Below, in pieces: positions 25,901-35,073 of a DNA stretch of 64,000 nucleotides (position 1 is its first letter; each line of letters starts with the position of its first letter). The translations under genes were made by a program, and so were the position numbers. This DNA comes from Whalleya microplaca. Lineage: Eukaryota; Ascomycota; Sordariomycetes; Xylariales; Xylariaceae. The stretch is taken from positions 248,001 to 312,000 of the forward strand of contig MU385713.1 in the NCBI GenBank assembly GCA_022497155.1, given 5' to 3'. Under the pieces are notes generated by a model. It did no database searches. It was given only the letters and a program-made list of their open reading frames with translations, and had not been told where the DNA came from.

Positions 25901-26469
25901 TATGATATTATATAGTAGGATACGTCTTTTGGTAAGATACGGAAGCTTCGGTCGCCCGGGTTCAGTGATGCATCGAGCCGTTTCACTGTCGCCCGTGCCG
26001 TTCCTTTCTCCAGCCCGTTGGGTAGTTTCTCCGCAGAGCCTCTAAAGTCTAAATGTTGGCCGTCGCTCGACAAGCTTCCCCCCATCCATATGATCGATCC
26101 TACTGCTACTTCCAGGGTTGCTGCCATGTTTTACCAACTACATCTAGAACGATTCATCATAACCAATCCATGACTCTGCTTCCCTCGTCCGGCTTCGCTT
26201 AACTTTCAGGACACCTGACCGCTGATCACCGCGTGCGTTAGTGGCACAGATAAGCAAGATCTCCTATCGTACTTACTGCTGCAGCTTTAGCTAGTTATAA
26301 ATCTTGGATCATCTAAGCGTCATCACAACGTCGTGAGTCTAAATAGCTTCACACCACCTTACCCCGAATTAGAAGCCAGAAATAGCACAACAAATGCAGT
26401 AAGATTGTGCTTGAGCTGCAGCTTGCCGTGCCCTAGGCCAAAATCGGACCGAGGCGGCCACATTGGAAT

Positions 26470-26926
26470 TCACACATAGTAAGCTGGAACATTCTGTCTT
26501 TCCAGAAGGTCCAAGCTCTCCTCCTGGGTGAACCAGTCATATGGGTTGAATGCCAGGGGTGTCGGGCCCATACACCCGAACTCATTGGTCTCAGCCCTGC
26601 AAACAAGCTGACCATTGCCATGGCCTGGATGGCTCCGCAAGACTCCAGAAAGAGACATGATTCCTGGGCAATGATATTCCATCCATGGCGCGCTGCAGTT
26701 CGCTTCATCCGTATAGCTCTTGGCTGGCGCACCATTGCCTAATATCACGCGGCTGACGTTAGTTAGCCTCACACTGCTTAGTATCACAAGGCTACGACTA
26801 GCGCATACATAATAAGCATGCTAAGTAAGTCTGCGACACTGCGGTCTCCCGCACGTGCTGTCGGAATATTTCCTTGGCTTAATCATAAGGAGTCGTGCGT
26901 TACCTTAGGTGGGACTTCCCAGCCAT
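26470..26926 (-). CDS. candidate small secreted cysteine-containing protein, three exons, 100 aa
   Basis: I do not recognise a family. A model with exons 26926-26904, 26820-26788 and 26716-26470 gives 101 codons in consistent phase. The first intron has a GTAACG donor. The second has a GTGATA donor, a GCTAACT branch-like site and an AG acceptor. The product would begin MAGKSHLSMLIMYALVVA, a plausible short signal peptide, followed by about 80 residues with four cysteines (NCSAPW, YHCPG, LVCRA, FGCMG), aromatic residues and an acidic C-terminus. Without splicing, the third exon is open up to 26787 from a GTG. Size, signal-like start and cysteine spacing resemble fungal small secreted proteins, but a chance open frame cannot be excluded. 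The donors are not the strongest type, and the second acceptor was picked among several AGs. Confidence 0.3.
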
Positions 26927-27990
26927 TTTCTCAACTCTTCGTCTGCGGCTATTCTCGGAGATGGCTAACACCAATGAGCTGTGTATTGCTGTCACGGTGT
27001 TAAGCCGGAAAATCCAACCTATTGAAGCGGCGGGCATCGTGATCGCTTAGTTCTGCGATCTACCGGCTGCCAGCGCTCTCTAACGGTAAAGATACATTCT
27101 TCCTTCACTTCCTGCCCCTTTCAATGCCACACCTCCTTTCCTCTCATGAAGTGCCACAGCCTGCGGGGACAGTGAAACGTGCCACAGGCCAATCCACACG
27201 GCCTATTAAGTTCGCAGACGCAGGCGCAAGACGCAGGTGCAGACTCAGAAATGCAGCGGACCTCCCCTGCTTGGAGCTGCACCTGTGATGGATGGATGTG
27301 TGCGCTCCCGGCATTTAAACCCCTAATCCCGGCCCGCCTAATCTGTTCTGCTGTCGTACCGGATGGCCTTCCTCGTCTCTGCCTCATCGGGTGCAGCGCT
27401 GGTTGGCCAGCTACGTCGACGATTGGGGCTAAGCCTTGCGTGTGTGGCGCTGCCCGCCTACATGTAATGTACGTATATGTATGTATGTCTGGCGTAGATC
27501 GTGCGGCGTGCGCATCGGGCACATCCTCCAGCAAATATATTTCCCGCGCGGGCGCCGCGCCGTCCGTGCCGAATCACCCTTCTCCACGACATGACATGCC
27601 ATGATCGCCCTCGTGTGTGTGCGTTCGCCTAATCGCGATCATGCTTGCATACATCCACATCCACATCCCACCAGAAAGAGACAATGAGGGCAAATCGAAC
27701 GCGTAGATGTTGTCAATCATCGCCCCAAAACTGCCGACCTTGCACTGGTTGACAAAACGAGAGAAAATACAAAAAGATTTGGGAGGGCCGAAAGAAAAAG
27801 TACGTCCGTATGCTGTGCGACGGCGTGCTCTGGTGTGGTCGCAGTGGCTCCCTGCGCGATCGAGCAAAAGGGAAAACAGGCGATAGGTATGATGTGTGTG
27901 CGCGTGTGTCTGCAGCCTGCGTCTGCGCTAGGAGACGCGCGATGGTCTCAGATGTTTCGATGTTGTGCAACCCTCTGTCTTATATAGACG
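26927..27990. other. intergenic, no recognisable gene
   Basis: GC-leaning sequence with overlapping open frames on both strands (27121-27604) that show no domain. A CATCCACATCCACATCC mini-repeat lies at about 27653-27670. Nothing else is visible before the homopolymer block. Confidence 0.55.
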
Positions 27991-28273
27991 CCCCCCCCCC
28001 CCCCCCCCCCCCCCCCGGGGGGGGGGGGGGGGGGCCCCCCCCCCCCCCCCCCCGGGGGCCGGGGGGGGGGGGAGGGGGGGGGGGGCGGGGGGGGTGGCGG
28101 CGGGGTGGGGGGGGTGGTGGGGGTGTGGTTTGTGTGTGNNNNNNNNNNTTTTTGCGGGGTTTTTTCCCCCCTGTTCTGGCGTTTGGTTACGGGGTTTGGA
28201 CTCTTTTTTTTTTTTTTTGTCAAACACTCTTTTTTATTATCCCGCCCCCCCCCCCCCCCCCCCCCCCGGGGGG
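27991..28273. other. G/C homopolymer block flanking an assembly gap of 10 N
   Basis: Runs of C and G of 10 to about 30 bases alternate over about 150 bases, then 10 Ns at 28139-28148, then poly-T and another C run. Runs of this kind are unlike the rest of the window and flank a scaffold join, so they are probably low-quality read ends or a badly resolved repeat. The Pro/Gly-rich open frames read across it on both strands contain unknown residues and should not be annotated. Confidence 0.85.
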
Positions 28274-28382
28274 TTGGGACCTCTTCCCCAGACGGACACG
28301 GCCGATATCGCTAGGTAGTAAGTACCTGGGGGCCGGCATGGGGAAAGAGGAGGAGATGAGGAGGAGGAGGGGCTGTTTGCGA

Positions 28383-28407
28383 TTTGCTTTGCTTTGCTTT
28401 GCTTTGC
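28383..28407. repeat. (TTTGC)n tandem repeat
   Basis: About five near-perfect TTTGC units lie just right of the assembly gap. Confidence 0.9.
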
Positions 28408-31400
28408 TCTGCTCGCGTGGTCTGTTTTCGGATTTCCCTTTACCCTCCGCCGAGATGATATGGCCGTCGAATGATCTGAGCTGATCATGAGCTGAGCTGG
28501 TGTGCGCGCGCGTGCGCCCTGAAACGACGTCGTGCCCCCCTCGCCAGGATCGAGTAAATAGGAAATCGAGCTGGCTTTTTCTCCCGGTCGCACCCAACCG
28601 CTCGCTGCCGGGGTCCCTGCCTTGGCGGAAAGGTACGTGGAGGGCCTGTTGGACGGACACGACTCGCAGGTGAGCCATGCTGTGTAAGGGCAATCGAGGG
28701 CCGAGGAGCCTTGTTTCAACGACCTGTCGCTTGTCATGTGATATTTCTAGTTTAGGGGTATGACACACGCACTGCGGTGGTAAGTGACAGCGCACTCATC
28801 TTTTACACCGATATCTTGCGCGCAAGAAAGCGTGAGATGCAAGGGACGATTGGATTCATGCGTGCGGGTAGGGGCGCTCGCGATGATTGGTCGAGTTAGG
28901 CAGCGAGGTGTCCCTGGTCAGCTGAGTCTCGAAGCCGTAAGCCTTGGCTTCTTGTCGAGTTGGTTTGATATAGAGAATGGGTTAGGAAGAGTCTTGCAGC
29001 ATGGTCAGTCTGTTCTTGACACATCTGATTTGCTGTCTTCATCTCTATGGATCAGGGATGTAGACGTAAATGCCTACAGTAGGAGGATGAAAGTGCGCTT
29101 AAACTCGCATACAATTAACTCTAACCCCTATATTCGCTATCATGTCATTACTAGGGTCACTACATAGTAGGCGTCTTGAAAGGCTGTTAGAGGTAGCGAC
29201 TCTAAGGTCATGCAGGCTCGCTCGGAGAGATCGGTCCCATGCGATCAAGAAACTGATTAGACCGTTCTCTGAAAAGGTCAATACAGGGTGATCCGTGTCC
29301 TTTTCATCATTACCTGCTCAGGCCCCTAATAAGTCTGCAGATAGATAGGAATAATCCAGAATTGCGGTGAAAGAGACGCCATAAGACGTCAAGAAAAAGG
29401 GCGAGGCTGCATATGCAATGCTATAAGTGGAAACAACTATTATGTTTTGCCTAGTTCACAATGATGTCCCATTAACTTGATGGGTTTCCAGGAAGTCGTG
29501 GGCAGAAAGTGCTCAGACCATGACGACAGATTCGATTGCCTAGAGATTATGGGGGATGAGCTTTGGCTGGATTGGACCACGTAGTAAGCTCTTGACCGAG
29601 TCATGAAACAGTTTGCTAAGCTGTAACAACGGAATTTGAGTACAGGGTGAGACTCCCTGTGATGCGGAGAGTTTGCAGGGATCAGAGATCTCGAATCTTA
29701 TTAGATATCTTGGAGTGCTACTGGTCGATGAGGATTGATAGACACGAAGTATCCAAGAAGCTGTTCGGTAGGCATTGAAGATCCAACTTTACTCGCTCTT
29801 CTCTTATACGCTAAGTTTATAGCCCCCTGTCTGCCTTTATTGGGCCCTCTGTACATTTTAATCAATGTCTAATATGTAAAAATGTGAAACAAGTTATGAT
29901 GAAATAATTAAGGATTAATGTCTACATGGGGACCTGATAGAATAATATCGAACTTGTAAGGAACGAGAATCTCATTTGAGCTGGAATAAGACGTATGTGA
30001 TATCTCGTACACGGATGATGATCATAATAATTCTTCAACTTAATGAAATCTCCCGGTCCATACTCTAAGTCATCACGGAAAAACAATGGTATCCTTCAAA
30101 CGACGTCTATTCCGTAGATTTCGCACAGTATTCTCTATAGACTATTGGACAGCAGACCTAAAAGCAAGCTAAGACATATAGTCCTGGTAGGCTTTGTACA
30201 TGAACGGCTACAGCATCGAATTTGAACATTAAAGGTGAATATATTAATGGTCTAGGACCTTTCATCATAGTTGAATATGCACCAAATGCCGAATTCATCA
30301 TTACTACTGCATATAACTATATTCGATTAACCTTGGTCTCGTAGACATTGGTCCAGTGTAGCTAGAATCTGTGGCAGCATTAGCTTCTCTATAGCTTTTA
30401 TGGTGTTAGAGCAAGTGCCATGGTGCTTTGTAATAAATCACTTAGATCTCAGTTCACCTGGCCGAAGAAAGTTCTATTCCATATATCTACCCCGGGTGAG
30501 AGGAAATTAGTGATTAAACTTTGGCACGAAGAAATGTTAACTATTACAGGAATCCTTCGATCTTGAACAACTGCTACTGGATCAAGCACGATTGATTTTT
30601 GGCACAGTTATTATACGTGTAGTTGGTATTCAGGTGCTTCTGTGATCGCAAATAACTTGTCAACTTAAATCGAGTGTTATATTGTATACTGGTTCAAGTG
30701 ACTTTCATAACTGTTAGGTAGATCTTTCTTACGTACTAACCTCTCGGAACTACTGATTTCTCGAGCTCTGTAGGGAAAAGGAGCCTTTAACAACTACTTC
30801 TATCGTGACAATTGTATCCTGTAAGTTACATTGAATGCCTACCAACTATTGACAGCCCCTGAAAGTGTTTCGAGTATTCGTTTTGGTTCCATTTTACACT
30901 TAAATCGATGTGACTTTAGTTCCAACCCCAGGGCTTTAGATATGTAATATAAATGATTGAAGTCTTCGATGTCATAATTTGTTCAGGAGTCCTTTTCTAA
31001 TGCCTGTATTAAACGGTTGTTCGGTTGTTCGTCGCTACTCTATCATTATGATCCTACGACACCCCTTTAAAACGGATAGGCGGAAAAATCAAACTACTTA
31101 AAGACGGTCATAAACTCAACCCTAATGAGATAAAGTAAATTCAAATTTCTGCTCATTGAAAGGTAAAGAGTTATTATTAAGGAGGAAAGTCAGCGTAGGC
31201 TTGCCATGCTTATAACTAGAAAGCCTAGGAAAATCATACGGTCTCAAGTACCTATTGAATCATTAACTCTAAGTCTAAGTAATGACTTAATACACTCATA
31301 CATTTGACAGCTTTGGTGTTATCGCCCATGTGCTTAGGAGTTTCTTATTCGTACCCGTCAATTCAGTCTCAATGGTCGTTTACAGCTACAACAAGACCTG

Positions 31401-32061
31401 CTTTGATTAGAGAGTCTTCTCTGGCCCCTTTGATGTCCCCGCATGTCCCCGTATGTGCATCATATGCCAACATATAGAACCTCACAGGGGTAGAAGAGTA
31501 AAATATCCAAAAGTACCTACTACAGCCTCTTTGTCTACCAATACCAATTGGAGGCAGCTGTCTACCTCCTTGGTTGATCTGGAAGGGTATACTGGAACAC
31601 TGAGTCAAGACGGAGTATCATCGTCGTTTAAATAACGATTAGGAGCTCTTGTACAGGAATTTTTATATGGCTAGTCCATGACACTTTACTTTGTTATCAC
31701 TACTGATATCAGATTCAGGCGGAACTCTTAAAGTATTCTGAACCTTGAAATTCTGACTGCTTATATTATAAACGAAACATGGTATAGGGTATGAAAGTTT
31801 GGATATAGGTAGCGTTTTAAGCAGGAGACAGAAACCATGTTGGCCTGTTTCTATAGATAATCAATATGACTTAGAGTTCCAGGTTGAATATTTTTTGTAT
31901 CAGGTTTCTGGGGTAATTTTGGATACAGGAGAATAGTGACATGAACTTGTTGAGATGATCCTGGCTAGAATAAAATATTACTTTTGAAAAGACTGATTTC
32001 GTTTCTATTGTACGTATGGCCAGCCATATCGATTTTATATTTCTTTGATATGTAGCCCGTA
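28408..32061. other. intergenic; compositional switch to AT-rich DNA near 29.3 kb
   Basis: No intact gene is visible. Up to about 29.2 kb the sequence is balanced in GC. Beyond that, TA-rich, stop-rich DNA dominates and no frame exceeds about 80 codons. This suggests sequence mutated by repeat-induced point mutation or long neutral decay. A possible reverse-transcriptase relic at 29664-29870 is listed separately. Confidence 0.55.
29664..29870 (+). pseudogene. possible decayed reverse-transcriptase (LINE-type) fragment
   Basis: Reading the plus strand in the frame starting at 29664 gives IRYLGVLL, then about ten residues later IQEAVR and ALKI, with TGA/TAG stops in between. Non-LTR retrotransposon reverse transcriptases have a conserved (I/V)RYLGV(x)LD block followed by a helix with a similar EAVRKA-like pattern. 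The stops fall where C-to-T changes of CGA and CAG codons would create them, as expected from repeat-induced point mutation. No longer match, element ends or poly-A tail is visible, so this remains a weak call. Confidence 0.25.
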
Positions 32062-33537
32062 TTATCGTTCACTTGGAGACGATGGGGTTCTCTCGCCGAA
32101 TTCAATGTTAACCTCAGTCGTCCGCACAATGCCGTTGTAAGTCATTATCTCCTCTTCACTGGTGGTGGGCGATTGTGACCGTATTTCCGTCCGTCCTTTC
32201 ATATCCTTCAGCGGGAATGAGGATGCTCCATACAAGTGATCGGCCTTCGAGCCATTTCCGTGAGTCCCTGACTTAGAAATGTTCCCAGTATCATTCACTG
32301 CGTATCCGCCTCGTCCATATCGGTAGTTTTGGTTTGTCGTTCCACGTACCGATGAAAACAAGCGGGGAAACCAGACTATGAATAATGGACGGAGTGCTGG
32401 GCCTGAAGCTGTGATTATTGCCAAATTCGTTTCTACGGCAGAATAGGTAAAGCGGATATCGTATGAATAGTCAGGTGCCATTGGATAGAGAGAAGTTTCG
32501 ATAATCCATAGCAAGCGTAGCACACTAACGACGGTGACACTAGTGGACTTGACTTAGCTCCAAGGGTATTCGGCAAGGGCTGGTATAAACTTACATTGCA
32601 CCAAGAAGGAACACTGCCATTATGGCGAGTTTGATCTTAGGAGACATCTTCAATCCCATGAAGATCCAAAACGGGAGAGCAAGGACAAGCACGTCAGTGA
32701 AAATTGTCAAACTCGCGGTGGTGACGTAGAACACTCCAGTATCGAGGCACTTTCCTTGCATTGCCGGATTGGTAATTCGTTCCCAAAAGTACGGAATTGG
32801 AGTACACTGGAAGATGACCGTTATGAAAATCCCAATCATCAATCCGATATTGAACACGTTGAGAGTGTATATGGAATATCTGATATTTCTCTTTTGGCCG
32901 CCAATTCGTAACAGGAATAACAAGACGGAACTCTTGATGAGCGCGAGGATTGGATTATACAATATCTGGACGACATAATTCCACTTCATTCCAATTCTGA
33001 CGTCTGCTATTATTGGAATATTATAAGCGTGGACACCTAGATATGCAGTTCGCATAGCTGCCAGCAAAGAACGTCAATAAGAATCTTCGTTTACCCTACT
33101 AGCGAATTTGGCTTTGGGGATTGTATGAGCCTTTGTACTGACCCATATAAGAACATCCTGTCTCAGCAATTGATAGCGCCTTCATAATTGTTAGAAACAC
33201 CATTCAGATGAATACGAAATAGCAGAGATTCTAACCATAGCCATGCAAGCCAAAGTGTCGTCTGTAGAATTATGTCAGCAATAGACCAGTGACAGAAAAC
33301 AGACTGGACCGATCTGCACTTACCCCATCCAAATTGTCTACTCTTCGTCCTCCCATAGACCCTTAAGCCAACAATGATGAGTGCAACAGAAGGGAAGAAG
33401 AACAAAATAAAGAAGCCACCTTGTTGAAGAGGCGAGTAGGGGTAAAGATTGGCAGTCTCTGCATGAGGTAAACTAGGTCCGCTAACAGATTGACGTCCAG
33501 CTATGCTCGACATGATCGAATGTGCAGAGGACTCCAT
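32062..33537 (-). CDS. fungal rhodopsin-domain (PTH11-like) seven-helix membrane protein, five exons, 400 aa
   Basis: Exons are 33537-33324, 33261-33236, 33179-33143, 33057-32595 and 32524-32062 (minus). They sum to 401 codons with matching phases. Intron 1 has GTAAGT, intron 2 a clear TTTCTAAC branch site, intron 3 GTCAGT and intron 4 GTAAGT. The protein has the layout of the fungal rhodopsin-domain family: a first helix (FFILFFFPSVALIIVGLRVY), the hallmark FGWDD at residues 69-73, ETGCSYM, helices with ALIKSSVLLFLLRI and an IFQCTPIPYFWE segment, three further helices and a polar cytoplasmic tail of about 90 residues. Members sit in the plasma membrane, and some act as receptors in surface sensing, but for most the ligand is unknown. 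No CFEM domain precedes the helices, so it is not a classical Pth11. It is transcribed away from the neighbouring FAD oxidoreductase gene. Confidence 0.88.
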
Positions 33538-33623
33538 TATGCTTTAGATGTTAGTTGCTCAGGAACATTGCTGCATCTACCCAGAGACTCAGGTGTGGTA
33601 TTTGTCTTGTCTAGAACCGACCC

Positions 33624-33631
33624 CTATATAA
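33624..33631 (-). promoter_or_regulatory. TATA-like box of the rhodopsin-domain gene
   Basis: On the minus strand TTATATAG lies about 87 bases upstream of the ATG at 33537. This is a motif match only. Confidence 0.4.
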
Positions 33632-34943
33632 CTGCATAACTCCACAGGCCAGAATTATCCTCACTGCATGTAGGGACCAGCAACTGCCCTAGAAGCTCTC
33701 ATATAATCTCAGATCAGCGTTCCACAACAGTGTCAAATTAAATCCCTTCACGCCTATTCGCCGTGTCTTCCGCCTTGATTAAAAAAAACCATTTCGCCGG
33801 AGTCGGATAAGGTGTAGAAGCACGCTCCTGCGGCCAAGACTTTCCATATGGCAGATCAAAGCTTTTTTGCATCTAACTATAAATTATAGGTTATTTCGTA
33901 TCGACACCATGCATGTATGTAACCCAACCAATTAGCTCATCGGGATAGCATATTTTTCCTGTCTAGCTTTAACAGGAGAGAACCGGGATAGGGCGTTTCC
34001 GTGGGATAAATCGAACATTCATGACTTTATGCTGGGTCCAGGTATGGAACTAAGTTCTGGGATATTCAAGTACGAGGGGCAGAAGATGGCGGGAATCATG
34101 ACTTAACATCATATTTCCTCTGTTACCAAGAATGAGTGATACGATGATGCTTAATCTATATTATCATAGTATTGCAAGTGATTTGCCGAGAGCGTCCTGA
34201 TATGATATGCGCTCAAGTCAATGCTTTCTTTTAGTGTTATGCAGTAGCCACCTAATCATCTGAATAGAACCGAGATTTGGTCTATTAGAAAACCTGGGGA
34301 AGTAGATTTGTATTCCTGATCATACCCCCAGAATGCCTTGGCATACAAGTTGATTCGTCGGTATTTTATCCAGGTGATGCAACCGGCATGCAAGGACTCC
34401 GGGAAAATCGAGGTCACCTTACGGCTGTATTGGAACAAGGCAAGAAATCCGTCTAACTTGCTCATTGGATCGATCATTTCAGAATGGAAGAAGTTTGTCT
34501 TCTCAGAAGCTTGTGTCTTGTACTAAGGGCCAGGATACTTAAACCTTTGGTGTTATACTCAGTCTGAACTCTAATGTTGACATCCATCTACAATTAATCA
34601 GTTCCTCGTGATCATTCTCATCGGCCACGCTCTTCATTGTAGTGTTTGTAAGCAGTGAGCCCGACTTCTCAGTGCTTTGTATGCCCTTAGTAATGCTACA
34701 GAGGGGCCGTTTCGGGCTCAGCCGTCTCAAGTCTTCCACGAGGCCAATTCATACATGGGTTGGCCATTGTATCTCGCTTAGAGGATAATGACGTTACCAT
34801 GCTGGGTATTTACAATTGTTGCATTCTTTAGTGGATTGTAGGGTTGATCCATGTTGAAGCTTTTTTCTTCTTTGTAGGAAATATGAAGAACTTGCTACCG
34901 GTCCGAGAACGGGCAAAGAAACCTAGGTCTGAGGGATAGATCA
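33632..34943. other. divergent intergenic region between rhodopsin-domain gene and FAD oxidoreductase
   Basis: About 1.4 kb of AT-rich DNA forms the shared upstream region of two divergently transcribed genes. Short open frames at 34256-34739 on both strands show no domain. No repeated operator-like motif stood out. Confidence 0.5.
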
Positions 34944-34950
34944 TATATAA
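34944..34950 (+). promoter_or_regulatory. TATA box of the FAD oxidoreductase gene
   Basis: TATATAA lies 130 bases upstream of the ATG at 35074, followed by a CT-rich leader segment. Confidence 0.45.
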
Positions 34951-35073
34951 TGTGTGATATTGTTGGTCAAGTCCCATATACGTGACTTTCTACTGCAGCT
35001 CGGGATTGTCTCTTTTCACCTTTGAGCCGCACCAACGCTGCGATTTACGGAGAACTGGGCACGCCAGATAACG

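Larger units (their letters stand above)
13421..26469. other. 13-kb gene-poor region
   Basis: After the PLC promoter I find no coding region here that I can support. Open frames reach about 160 codons (for example 17227-17706, minus) but show no domains, have irregular composition and lack consistent splice partners. GC content is moderate and unlike the AT-rich DNA further right. The region carries many TACATAC/GTATGTA tracts, short tandem duplications and CpG-containing unique sequence. It may be old transposon debris or long regulatory spacing. Absence of genes is a by-eye judgement, and short multi-exon or non-coding RNA genes could be missed. Confidence 0.55.

Noticed and set aside
24723..26127. 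Frames of 105-142 codons (24723-25151 plus, 25247-25570 minus, 25774-26127 minus)
   Set aside because: No recognisable motif and no phase-consistent exon chains were found.
27810..28484. 224-codon Pro/Gly-rich frame on plus strand and similar frames on the minus strand
   Set aside because: They run through G/C homopolymers and the 10-N gap, contain unknown residues and have no domain.
33931..34000. TAGCTCATCGGGATAGCA, resembling a tRNA D-arm
   Set aside because: A possible anticodon-like stem follows, but the GGTTCGA T-arm and the acceptor stem are absent.
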